NCBI GenBank assembly: GCA_021153185.1
Contig: JAGKTY010000010.1
Location: 5,960 to 69,959 of the forward strand
Length of the DNA: 64,000 nt
Origin: Lachnospiraceae bacterium
GTDB lineage: Bacteria; Bacillota; Clostridia; Lachnospirales; Lachnospiraceae
Reading direction: 5' to 3'
Shown here: piece by piece, positions 35,068 through 43,298 of the stretch
How positions within the stretch are numbered: the first letter of the stretch is position 1
Layout of the letters: every line of letters starts with the position of its first letter
The notes under the pieces: generated by a model
What the model was told of the DNA's origin: nothing
Seen by the model: the letters and a program-made list of their open reading frames with translations, nothing else
Database searches by the model: none
Translations under genes and position numbers: made by a program

Positions 35068-38000
35068 ATGCCGAAGAATCCGAACGTAAAACGAGTTATG
35101 GTTATTGGTTCCGGTCCGATCGTCATCGGACAGGCAGCAGAGTTTGACTACGCGGGAACGCAGGCTTGTCGTTCCCTGAAGGAGGAAGGCTGTGAGGTAA
35201 TCCTTGTCAACTCAAACCCTGCAACCATTATGACAGATAAAGAGATTGCAGATAAGGTTTACATTGAGCCGCTTACGGTAGATGTGCTCAAACAGATCAT
35301 TATCAAGGAAAAACCGGACAGTCTTCTGCCAAACATGGGTGGACAGGCAGGCCTGAACCTTGGCATGGAGCTTGATGAGTCAGGCTTTTTAAAAGAGCAC
35401 GGCGTAACATTGCTTGGAACGACGGCAGAGACGATCAGAAATGCAGAGGGACGTCAGGAATTTAAAGATTTGATGGAGCGCATCGGTGAGCCTTGTGCAC
35501 CATCTCTTCTTGTAGAAAATATTGAAGACGGTGTCAATTTTGCAAAAGAAATCGGCTACCCGGTTGTACTTCGCCCGGCTTATACACTTGGCGGCAGCGG
35601 CGGCGGTATCGCACACAATCAGGCAGAAATCGAAGACATTCTGGAAAAGGGACTCAGACTTTCCCGCGTCGGACAGGTACTCGTTGAGCGCTGTATCTCA
35701 GGCTGGAAAGAAATCGAGTACGAGGTTATGCGCGACAGCGCAGGTAACTGTATCACCGTCTGTAACATGGAAAACCTTGATCCGGTCGGCGTGCATACAG
35801 GTGACAGTATCGTTGTGGCACCGTCACAGACCCTTTCTGACAAAGAATATCAGATGCTCCGTACATCAGCGCTCAACATCATCGATGAGCTTGGTATTAC
35901 GGGTGGATGTAACGTGCAGTTCGCGCTGCATCCGACAAGCTTTGAGTATTGCGTCATTGAGGTAAATCCGCGTGTGAGCCGTTCTTCGGCACTTGCATCC
36001 AAGGCGACGGGATATCCGATTGCAAAGGTTGCGGCCAAGATTGCGCTCGGCTATACACTTGATGAGATTCCAAATGCCATTACCGGAAAGACCTTTGCAA
36101 GCTTTGAGCCGACACTGGATTACTGCGTGGTGAAGGTTCCGAGGCTACCGTTTGATAAATTCATCACGGCAAAACGTACGCTCACGACACAGATGAAGGC
36201 GACCGGTGAGGTTATGAGTATTTGTAACAGTTTTGAGGGAGGCCTCATGAAAGCGCTCCGCTCGCTCGAACAGCATGTCGATTGCCTGCGAAGCTATGAT
36301 TTTTCAGACCTTACAAAGGATGAGCTGCGCAAGAGACTGACTGTTGTCGATGATCAGAGAATTTTTGTGATTGCAGAAGCAATCCGCAAGGGCATTTCAT
36401 ATGATGAAATCCATGAAATCACGATGGTAGATCATTGGTTTATTGATAAAATCGCAATTTTGACTGAGATGGAGCAGGCACTCATCGACGGACCGCTTAC
36501 AGCAGAATTGTTAAGAGAGGCAAAGCGTCTCGAGTTTACAGATGATATCATCAGCCGCTTTACAGGAAAGCCTGCATCCGAAATCAAAGCGATGCGTATG
36601 GAAAACGGCATTACGGCTGCCTACAAGATGGTAGATACATGTGCGGCAGAGTTTGAGGCGGCAACGCCTTATTACTATAGTGTTTACGGCGGCGAAAACG
36701 AAGCCAAAGAGACACATGACCGCAAGAAGGTGCTTGTCCTTGGCTCCGGCCCGATCCGGATCGGACAGGGTATTGAGTTTGACTTCTGTTCCGTCCATGC
36801 AACCTGGGCATTTTCAAAGGCGGGCTTTGAGACGATTATTGTCAACAATAACCCGGAGACGGTTAGTACAGACTTTGACATCGCAGATAAGCTTTATTTT
36901 GAGCCGCTGACACCGGAGGATGTGGAAAATATCGTCAACATTGAAAAACCGGACGGCGCCGTGGTACAGTTTGGCGGACAGACGGCCATCAAGCTGACAG
37001 AAGCACTCATGGAAATGGGCGTTCCGATTCTCGGCACGAAGGCTGAGGATGTTGACGCGGCAGAAGACAGGGAATTGTTCGACCGCATTTTGCAGGAAAC
37101 AGAAATTCCGCGTGCGGCGGGCGGTACAGTCTTTACAGCCGAGGAAGCCAAAGAGGTAGCCAACAGACTTGGCTATCCGGTACTTGTGCGTCCAAGCTAC
37201 GTGCTTGGCGGACAGGGCATGCAGATTGCAATCTGTGATGAGGAAATCGAAGAGTTCATGGCGGTCATTAACCGCTATGCACAAGATCACCCGATTCTTG
37301 TTGATAAATATTTACAGGGAAAAGAGCTTGAGGTTGACGCTGTCTGTGACGGAACCGACATCCTGATTCCGGGCATCATGGAGCATATTGAGCGTACGGG
37401 TGTCCATTCGGGAGACAGTATCTCTGTGTATCCGGCACCAACCGTGAGCGAGCACATCAAAGAAACGATTGCCGAGTATACAAGAAGACTGGCAAAAGCA
37501 CTTCATGTAAAGGGCCTGATTAACATTCAGTTTATCGCAGTCGGTGAAGAGATTTATGTCATTGAGGTCAATCCGCGCTCTTCCCGTACGGTTCCGTATA
37601 TCAGCAAGGTGACGGGCATTCCGATTGTAGACCTTGCAACAGAAGTCATTTTGGGCAAAAAAATCAGAGACCTTGGCTACGAGCCGGGCTTGCAGCCTGA
37701 GGCAGGATACTATGCGATTAAGATGCCGGTATTCTCCTTTGAAAAAATCAGGGGTGCGGAAATCAGCCTCGGCCCTGAAATGAAATCAACCGGCGAGTGT
37801 CTTGGTATATCAAAGAGCTTTAACGAAGCACTTTATAAGGCATTTATCGGTGCCGGTATCGACCTGCCGAAGCACAAACAGGTCATCATCACGGTAAAGG
37901 ATGCCGACAAAGGGGAGGCAATCGAGATTGGCCGCCGTTTTGAAAAGCTCGGTTACACAATTTACGCGACGCGTTCCACAGCAAATACGCTCAAGGAAGC

Positions 38001-38265
38001 GGGCGTCAAAGTGCGTAAGGTCAATAAGATTTCACAGGAATCACCAACCGTTATGGACTTGCTGCTCGGACACAAAATTGATCTTGTCATCGATACGCCT
38101 ACGCAGGGACGTGACAAATCGAGAGATGGTTTCTTGATCAGACGTACAGCGATTGAGACCGGTGTTCACTGCCTGACAAGTCTGGATACGGCAAATGCGC
38201 TGCTTACAAGCTTAGAGCATGCCAAAGACGAGGCATTAACACTTGTTGATATTGCTTCGCTGTAA
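35068..38265 (+). CDS. carB: carbamoyl-phosphate synthase large subunit
   Basis: A 1065-residue CarB. The two homologous ATP-grasp halves are plain: GSGPIVIGQAAEFDYAGTQA at the start and GSGPIRIGQGIEFDFCSVHA near residue 560. They make carboxyphosphate and carbamoyl phosphate. The last 130 residues are an MGS-like allosteric domain, with the family's IDLVIDTPTQG near the end. Full length. The ribosome site GATGGAGG lies within the end of carA. With carA it feeds both arginine and pyrimidine synthesis; neither pathway's genes are adjacent. Confidence 0.97.
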   Translation: MPKNPNVKRVMVIGSGPIVIGQAAEFDYAGTQACRSLKEEGCEVILVNSNPATIMTDKEIADKVYIEPLTVDVLKQIIIKEKPDSLLPNMGGQAGLNLGMELDESGFLKEHGVTLLGTTAETIRNAEGRQEFKDLMERIGEPCAPSLLVENIEDGVNFAKEIGYPVVLRPAYTLGGSGGGIAHNQAEIEDILEKGLRLSRVGQVLVERCISGWKEIEYEVMRDSAGNCITVCNMENLDPVGVHTGDSIVVAPSQTLSDKEYQMLRTSALNIIDELGITGGCNVQFALHPTSFEYCVIEVNPRVSRSSALASKATGYPIAKVAAKIALGYTLDEIPNAITGKTFASFEPTLDYCVVKVPRLPFDKFITAKRTLTTQMKATGEVMSICNSFEGGLMKALRSLEQHVDCLRSYDFSDLTKDELRKRLTVVDDQRIFVIAEAIRKGISYDEIHEITMVDHWFIDKIAILTEMEQALIDGPLTAELLREAKRLEFTDDIISRFTGKPASEIKAMRMENGITAAYKMVDTCAAEFEAATPYYYSVYGGENEAKETHDRKKVLVLGSGPIRIGQGIEFDFCSVHATWAFSKAGFETIIVNNNPETVSTDFDIADKLYFEPLTPEDVENIVNIEKPDGAVVQFGGQTAIKLTEALMEMGVPILGTKAEDVDAAEDRELFDRILQETEIPRAAGGTVFTAEEAKEVANRLGYPVLVRPSYVLGGQGMQIAICDEEIEEFMAVINRYAQDHPILVDKYLQGKELEVDAVCDGTDILIPGIMEHIERTGVHSGDSISVYPAPTVSEHIKETIAEYTRRLAKALHVKGLINIQFIAVGEEIYVIEVNPRSSRTVPYISKVTGIPIVDLATEVILGKKIRDLGYEPGLQPEAGYYAIKMPVFSFEKIRGAEISLGPEMKSTGECLGISKSFNEALYKAFIGAGIDLPKHKQVIITVKDADKGEAIEIGRRFEKLGYTIYATRSTANTLKEAGVKVRKVNKISQESPTVMDLLLGHKIDLVIDTPTQGRDKSRDGFLIRRTAIETGVHCLTSLDTANALLTSLEHAKDEALTLVDIASL

Positions 38266-38290
38266 AACAGGATAGGATAAGAGGCGAACA

Positions 38291-38932
38291 TTGAACGCTA
38301 GGAATTATCAAAAAGAATTAGATCAAATCTTGCAAATGCCTGCTACAAAAGGGAAAAAACTTTTTTTGCACAGTTGTTGTGCACCTTGCAGCAGTTATGT
38401 GTTAGAATATTTAAAGCAATATTTTGAAATCACGGTATTTTATTACAATCCGAACATCACGATGCCGGATGAGTACGCGCATCGCGTCGCGGAACAAAAG
38501 CGCCTGATTGCCGAGTTTAACGAAATGGGAGACGGATATCGTATTTCCTTTGTGGAGGGAGCGTACGAACCGGATACGTTTTTTGAAGTGACAAAGGGTC
38601 ATGAACATGACAAAGAGGGCGGCGCCAGGTGTTATCTGTGCTATGAGATGCGCATGCGAAAGGCGGCCCAAATGGCAGCGGAGGGCGGTTTTGACTATTT
38701 CACGACAACGCTTTCCATCAGTCCGATGAAAAATGCGGCTTGGATAAATGAGATTGGCGAGAGGCTTTCTGCGCAGTACGGTGTGCTTCATCTGCCGAGT
38801 GATTTCAAAAAGAAAAATGGATATAAACGTTCCATAGAGTTGTCAAAAGAATACGATTTGTACAGACAGGACTTTTGTGGATGTGTCTATTCGAAAAGAG
38901 AGATAGGAGAAGAACATGGAGAAATTTCTTGA
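38291..38932 (+). CDS. queH: epoxyqueuosine reductase QueH
   Basis: A 213-residue QueH (former DUF208). Metal and redox cysteines are present: HSCCAPCSS (about 28-36), RCYLCYEMR (about 115-123) and DFCGCVYS near the end. QueH reduces epoxyqueuosine to queuosine in tRNA. The start is read as TTG at 38291 after AGAGGCG; no better in-frame start precedes the conserved region. It overlaps argS by 17 bases. carB ends 25 bases upstream, so carAB-queH-argS may be one transcript. Confidence 0.88.
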   Translation: MNARNYQKELDQILQMPATKGKKLFLHSCCAPCSSYVLEYLKQYFEITVFYYNPNITMPDEYAHRVAEQKRLIAEFNEMGDGYRISFVEGAYEPDTFFEVTKGHEHDKEGGARCYLCYEMRMRKAAQMAAEGGFDYFTTTLSISPMKNAAWINEIGERLSAQYGVLHLPSDFKKKNGYKRSIELSKEYDLYRQDFCGCVYSKREIGEEHGEIS

Positions 38933-40685
38933 TCTCATCTCTGCTGAGATGAAACAGGCATTTGAACGTGCCGGATACGATAAAGAGCTTGGGAAAATGA
39001 CAGTTTCCAACAGACCGGACCTTTGTGAGTATCAGTGTAACGGCGCGATGGCGGGCGCCAAGCTTTACAAGAAAGCGCCGCTTGTGATTGCGCAGGATGT
39101 GGCAAAGGCATTAGAAGGCAGCAGCGTATTTGCAAAGGTAGAAGCTGCACCGCCGGGATTTTTGAACTGTTCCCTTTCGGATGCATTTGTGACAAGCTAT
39201 ATCGCCGGGATGAGTGAGGCCGATAAGTTCGGTCTCTCTGCGCCAAAGAAGAAAGAAAAAATCATAATCGATTACGGCGGACCAAACGTAGCCAAGCCAC
39301 TTCATGTCGGACACCTCCGTTCGGCAGTCATCGGAGAAAGTGTGAAGCGCATTGCCAGATATGCAGGCCATGAGGTCATCGGCGATATCCATATGGGTGA
39401 CTGGGGACTTCAGATGGGTCTGATCATCACGGAACTCAAAGAGAGAAAACCGGAGCTTCCTTATTTTGACGAAAGCTTCACAGGGGAATATCCGAAGGAA
39501 GCACCGTTTACCATATCCGAGCTTGAGGAGATTTATCCGACAGCCAGCGGCAAATCAAAAGAGGATGCGGACTATAAGGCCAAGGCGATGGAGGCAACAC
39601 ACCTTCTGCAGATTGGAAACCGTGGTTACCGCGCGCTTTGGGACCATATCATTGCCGTGTCGGTTGCAGACCTTAAGAAGAATTATAACAACTTAAATGT
39701 GGAATTCGACCTTTGGAATGGCGAGAGCAGTGTACAGGATATCATTCCGGGTATGGTTTCTTACATGAAATCAGAGGGCTATGCACATGAGTCGGAAGGT
39801 GCGCTCGTTGTAGATGTCAAGGAAGAGACAGACACCAAAGAAATACCGCCATGTATGATTTTGAAATCAGACGGTGCGTCACTTTACAATACAACAGACC
39901 TTGCCACGATTATGGAGCGCAGGGATAAGTATGCGCCGGACCGCATTATTTATGTCGTAGACAAGCGTCAGGATTTGTATTTTGAGCAGGTGTTCCGCTG
40001 TGCGAGAAAGACCAAGATTGTGTCAGATCAGACAGAGCTTTTGTTCCTCGGATTTGGTACCGTAAACGGAACGGACGGCAAACCGTATAAGACACGTGAG
40101 GGCGGCGTGATGCGTCTTGAGCGTCTGATTTCGGAGATCAATGACAAAATGCTTGCCAAAATCACCGAAAATGATCCGGATAGCGATATGGCACAAAAGG
40201 AGCAGACGGCAAAACAGGTTGCGCTTGCGGCAATCAAATACGGCGACCTTTCCAACCAGGCTTCCAAGGATTATATTTTTGATGTGGACAGATTTACATC
40301 GTTTGAGGGAGATACAGGCCCATATATTCTTTATACCATCGTGCGCATCAAATCCATTTTGAACAAATACGCACAGGCAGGCGGCAACATCGCTGACGCT
40401 GCCTTTTGCAGCGAGACGAATGCATCTGAAAAAGCACTGATGTTAGAGCTTGCCAAATTTAATGCGATGATGGAAGCAGCTTATGCAGAGAGTGCACCAC
40501 ATAAGGTATGTGCATTCATTTACGATTTGTCCAATGCATTCAATCATTTTTATCATGAGACCAAGATTCTGACGGAGGAAAATGAGACGCGCAAACGCGG
40601 TTATATCGCACTGCTTTCTTTGACCAAAGAAGTGCTTGAGACATGTATTGATGTCCTCGGTTTTTCCGCTCCTGAAAAAATGTAA
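38916..40685 (+). CDS. argS: arginyl-tRNA synthetase
   Basis: A 589-residue class I synthetase. The N-terminal Arg-tRNA domain (1-95) is followed by the catalytic core with the HIGH-type motif PLHVGHLRS (about 130-138), GDIHMGDWGLQ and the family's usual degenerate KMSKS region (YKTREGGVMRL). The C-terminal anticodon-binding DALR domain includes LYTIVRIKSIL and AFNHFYHETKIL. The ribosome site AGGAGAAG lies inside queH. A tRNA cluster follows. Confidence 0.96.
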   Translation: MEKFLDLISAEMKQAFERAGYDKELGKMTVSNRPDLCEYQCNGAMAGAKLYKKAPLVIAQDVAKALEGSSVFAKVEAAPPGFLNCSLSDAFVTSYIAGMSEADKFGLSAPKKKEKIIIDYGGPNVAKPLHVGHLRSAVIGESVKRIARYAGHEVIGDIHMGDWGLQMGLIITELKERKPELPYFDESFTGEYPKEAPFTISELEEIYPTASGKSKEDADYKAKAMEATHLLQIGNRGYRALWDHIIAVSVADLKKNYNNLNVEFDLWNGESSVQDIIPGMVSYMKSEGYAHESEGALVVDVKEETDTKEIPPCMILKSDGASLYNTTDLATIMERRDKYAPDRIIYVVDKRQDLYFEQVFRCARKTKIVSDQTELLFLGFGTVNGTDGKPYKTREGGVMRLERLISEINDKMLAKITENDPDSDMAQKEQTAKQVALAAIKYGDLSNQASKDYIFDVDRFTSFEGDTGPYILYTIVRIKSILNKYAQAGGNIADAAFCSETNASEKALMLELAKFNAMMEAAYAESAPHKVCAFIYDLSNAFNHFYHETKILTEENETRKRGYIALLSLTKEVLETCIDVLGFSAPEKM

Positions 40686-40703
40686 AAAAAACAAAAAAAG
40701 TTG

Positions 40704-40733
40704 TTGACAAACAGATGGGTATCATTGTATACT
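40704..40733 (+). promoter_or_regulatory. tRNA-Val/tRNA-Met promoter
   Basis: Consensus TTGACA (40704-40709), 18-base spacer, TATACT (40728-40733). A GCGGGT/ACCCGC hairpin (40740-40761) lies between the start point and tRNA-Val and may guide processing. Confidence 0.85.
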
Positions 40734-40768
40734 AGCAAAGCGGGTTGCGGTTGCGACCCGCATGAAAT

Positions 40769-40841
40769 GGGATCTTAGCTCAGCTGGGAGAGCATCTGCC
40801 TTACAAGCAGAGGGTCATAGGTTCGAGCCCTATAGGTCCCA
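40769..40841 (+). tRNA. tRNA-Val (TAC)
   Basis: Acceptor GGGATCT/AGGTCCC, D arm GCTC/GAGC, anticodon arm CTGCC-TTACAAG type with anticodon TAC, T arm with GGTTCGAGCCC, discriminator A; no encoded CCA. Confidence 0.95.
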
Positions 40842-40848
40842 TTTATAT

Positions 40849-40922
40849 GGCGAGATAGCTCAGTTGGCTAGAGCATACGGTTCATACCCGTAGTGTCGAG
40901 GGTTCAAATCCCCCTCTCGCTA
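40849..40922 (+). tRNA. tRNA-Met (CAT), elongator type
   Basis: Acceptor GGCGAGA/TCTCGCT, D arm GCTC/GAGC, anticodon stem TACGG/CCGTA with loop TTCATAC (anticodon CAT), T arm with GGTTCAAATCC, discriminator A. The stem lacks the three G-C pairs of initiator tRNA. A lysidine-modified tRNA-Ile is less likely. Transcribed with tRNA-Val, 7 bases apart. Confidence 0.92.
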
Positions 40923-40964
40923 TGAAAAAAGGAATCACACAACGTGTGGTTCCTTTTTTAATAC
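40905..40964 (+). repeat. 60-bp direct repeat, copy 1 (tRNA-Met 3' end plus terminator)
   Basis: This 60-base segment (from the T loop CAAATCC through the terminator to AATAC) recurs exactly at 41063-41122, a spacing of 158 bases. Confidence 0.95.
40925..40959 (+). terminator. terminator after tRNA-Met
   Basis: AAAAAAGGAATCACAC, loop AA, CGTGTGGTTCCTTTTTT. A second exact copy stands at 41083-41117. Confidence 0.9.
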
Positions 40965-41062
40965 AGATATGTGAATAGAACCCGAGACACTACGGAGTAG
41001 TGGAGAGGGCGCACGAGGTCCGGTGGACCTCGGCTTTGCGCGGACCGGAGCGAAGCGGAGAC
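40965..41062 (+). repeat. 98-bp insert between tRNA-Met 3'-end copies, with inverted tRNA fragment
   Basis: At 40978-40995, GAACCCGAGACACTACGG matches 16 of 18 bases of the reverse complement of tRNA-Met 40888-40905 (anticodon stem to T loop). The rest has compact hairpins (CACTAC/GTAGTG; GCGCA..GAGGTCC with GGACCTC..GCGC) and is GC-rich. No coding frame. Confidence 0.75.
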
Positions 41063-41122
41063 CAAATCCCCCTCTCGCTATGAAAAAAGGAATCACACAA
41101 CGTGTGGTTCCTTTTTTAATAC
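41063..41122 (+). repeat. 60-bp direct repeat, copy 2 (tRNA 3' fragment plus terminator)
   Basis: An exact copy of 40905-40964 with no full tRNA in front of it. It ends in a short tandem series: GGTTCCTTTTTT recurs with about 22-base spacing at 41106, 41128 and 41150. Confidence 0.95.
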
Positions 41123-41198
41123 TTTTCGGTTCCTTTTTTAATGCTTTTTGGTTCCTTTTTTGATTGTTTTTACCACAAATATTTGTTAAAATTATTGT

Positions 41199-43238
41199 AT
41201 GGGAAATAGTAAAAAAACAATCAATGTTCTGATCGGTGGGGTGAATACGTTTTTGCCGAAAGAACTAATCAAGGGAATAGAGGCAGGATGTAAGCAGCAC
41301 GATGCGAATGTACTGTTTTTTCTTGGTACGCAGACCAGGGATTTTTATGAGGCCGTCCTGAATGTTAAGGGCAAACAATCATACGATTATCAGTTCAATA
41401 CGATATATGATTACAGCACGCTCAGCGGTGCGGACGGTGTGATTTTGAACCATGGTACGATTGGCATTTACCTTAAGAACAGTAATGTGATCCAGTTTGC
41501 CGCCAAATACGATGACAGACCACTTGTGCTGTTGACAGATTATGCGGAGGGCAGCAAGTATACGTCCATCATTGCAAACAATTACCAGGGTATATACGAT
41601 TTGGTTTCACATCTGGTTGAGAAGCATCATTGCCAAAAAATCGGACACGTGGCAGGGCCACAGTGCAATCAGGATGCAGTAGAGCGTCTGAACGGCTATT
41701 TGGACGCGTGCAAGGCGTATGGGCTTGTTGTGACACCGGATATGATTGTAGAAGGCGATTATTCTGAGTTTGTCACGGCGGAAGTGGAAAAGCTTCTGGA
41801 TATGCATCCGGATATGGATGCCATTGTGTTTGCAAACGATGAGATGTCTTTTGCGGGATATCGCGTATGCAAGGAGCGCGGGCTTACCGTTGGGAAGGAT
41901 TTGTTCCTGACAGGGTTTGATGACTGTGCGATGGCAAAGGAGATGGACCCACCTTTGACAACCGTGTTTCAGGATGGACAGAAGATGGGCAAAATCGCTG
42001 TTGAGACATTGATGAAGGAAATAGACGGCGAGACCGGAGAAGGCAAGAATATCCGTGTGCCGGTTTTGCCAAGATGGCGGCAGTCGTGCGGCTGCGAGTT
42101 TTCCGATTATCTTGAATTCAAAGAAACCATGACGACGGTCGATGTGGAGAAACAGCTTCAGGATGCCTATCATATGATTAGTCAGATGCGGCAGAAGAGC
42201 ATGCAGGAAATGCGTAAATCATGGTTTATTCCATTCTTTATGCGAGAGCTTGATGAAGCTGCGGGAAATGACCGTGATTTTTGTTATAAAGTCATGGAGT
42301 GCATGAAACTCAGCAGTGCAAGAGGTGCGTATATGTTCCTCTTTGATACGCCACAGGTATGCTACGATGATGCAGAGTTTGAGATGCCGGATAATTTAAG
42401 GCTTGCATCTTATTTGAGAGAAGGCGAATGCTTTTCATACGAGATGTTTGACAGACCGCTGATTGGCAAGGACACAATGATGGACTTTATGGATGACGGA
42501 AAGAGACATACATTCCTCATTTTCCTGTTGTTCTCAGGTCCGGTACAGTACGGTGTCATTGCCTGCGATGTGGAGCTTGATGAGCTGGCTTATTATTATA
42601 TGCTGAGTCTTCAGCTCGGCAATTCCTTAAGCTACCATGAGGGGCGCAAGGTTGAGCTTGCTTACCGCAACCAGCTGATGAGTCACATGGAAGTCATCGA
42701 GGAAGAAAAGCGCAAGCTTGTCATCGTATCGGAGTACGACAGCCTGACAGGTGCATTAAACCGCAGAGGCTTGTTCCAACAGGCACAGAAGCTGTTTGAA
42801 CAGCGAGGGACGCAGGCGCCTGATAAGAACGATGAGATATGTATGGTATTTGCGGATCTGGATCACTTAAAGCAGATCAACGATACGTTCGGACATGCGG
42901 TAGGTGATTATGCGATCAAGAGCTGTTCGGACATGCTGCGCACGATTTTACCGGAGGGAAGTCTGATTTCGAGACTTGGCGGAGATGAGTTTGTATGCGT
43001 TGTGCCAAATGGCAGTGCGGATTTTGAGCGCATGTTTACGAAACGCAGATCAGAGGCGCTTGAGAGGCGGAATGCAGAATCAGGTAAGCCGTATTTCGTG
43101 GAGTTTTCCTACGGAATTTACAGTGGTAAAATCACAGATATGAACGATTTGGAACATGCAATCGGAAAAGCGGATCATTGTCTGTACGAATCCAAAAAGA
43201 AACGCAGGCAAAATGTGATTCGTCAGGAGCGTGTATGA
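41199..43238 (+). CDS. cytosolic diguanylate cyclase with periplasmic-binding-protein-like sensor
   Basis: A 679-residue protein with no signal peptide or transmembrane helix. Residues about 8-300 are a LacI-type (Peripla_BP) sugar-binding fold without the usual DNA-binding HTH: NVLIGGVNTFLPKELIKGIEAG, GHVAGPQCNQDAVERLNGY, DAIVFANDEMSFAGYR, DLFLTGFDDCAMA. A middle helical/GAF-like region (330-505) follows, then a GGDEF domain with the active loop GGDEF at 594-598, so it should make c-di-GMP. The sensor probably binds a small metabolite inside the cell. The ATG has no clear ribosome site, and a -10-like TTAAAAT lies 7-13 bases before it, so the mRNA may be leaderless. Single-gene unit. Confidence 0.88.
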   Translation: MGNSKKTINVLIGGVNTFLPKELIKGIEAGCKQHDANVLFFLGTQTRDFYEAVLNVKGKQSYDYQFNTIYDYSTLSGADGVILNHGTIGIYLKNSNVIQFAAKYDDRPLVLLTDYAEGSKYTSIIANNYQGIYDLVSHLVEKHHCQKIGHVAGPQCNQDAVERLNGYLDACKAYGLVVTPDMIVEGDYSEFVTAEVEKLLDMHPDMDAIVFANDEMSFAGYRVCKERGLTVGKDLFLTGFDDCAMAKEMDPPLTTVFQDGQKMGKIAVETLMKEIDGETGEGKNIRVPVLPRWRQSCGCEFSDYLEFKETMTTVDVEKQLQDAYHMISQMRQKSMQEMRKSWFIPFFMRELDEAAGNDRDFCYKVMECMKLSSARGAYMFLFDTPQVCYDDAEFEMPDNLRLASYLREGECFSYEMFDRPLIGKDTMMDFMDDGKRHTFLIFLLFSGPVQYGVIACDVELDELAYYYMLSLQLGNSLSYHEGRKVELAYRNQLMSHMEVIEEEKRKLVIVSEYDSLTGALNRRGLFQQAQKLFEQRGTQAPDKNDEICMVFADLDHLKQINDTFGHAVGDYAIKSCSDMLRTILPEGSLISRLGGDEFVCVVPNGSADFERMFTKRRSEALERRNAESGKPYFVEFSYGIYSGKITDMNDLEHAIGKADHCLYESKKKRRQNVIRQERV

Positions 43239-43242
43239 TAGG

Positions 43243-43275
43243 ATTGCCATACGGTTTCGTGTGGCAATCTTTTTG
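43243..43275 (+). terminator. terminator after the sugar-sensor GGDEF gene
   Basis: GATTGCCATACG, loop GTTT, CGTGTGGCAATC, then TTTTT. Confidence 0.88.
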
Positions 43276-43298
43276 GGTAAAGAAGCAGGGAGAAAAAG

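Noticed and set aside
40965..41062. A further tRNA gene in the repeat insert
   Set aside because: Only a T-arm-like 3' half and an inverted fragment exist; no acceptor 5' half, D arm or anticodon arm can be folded.
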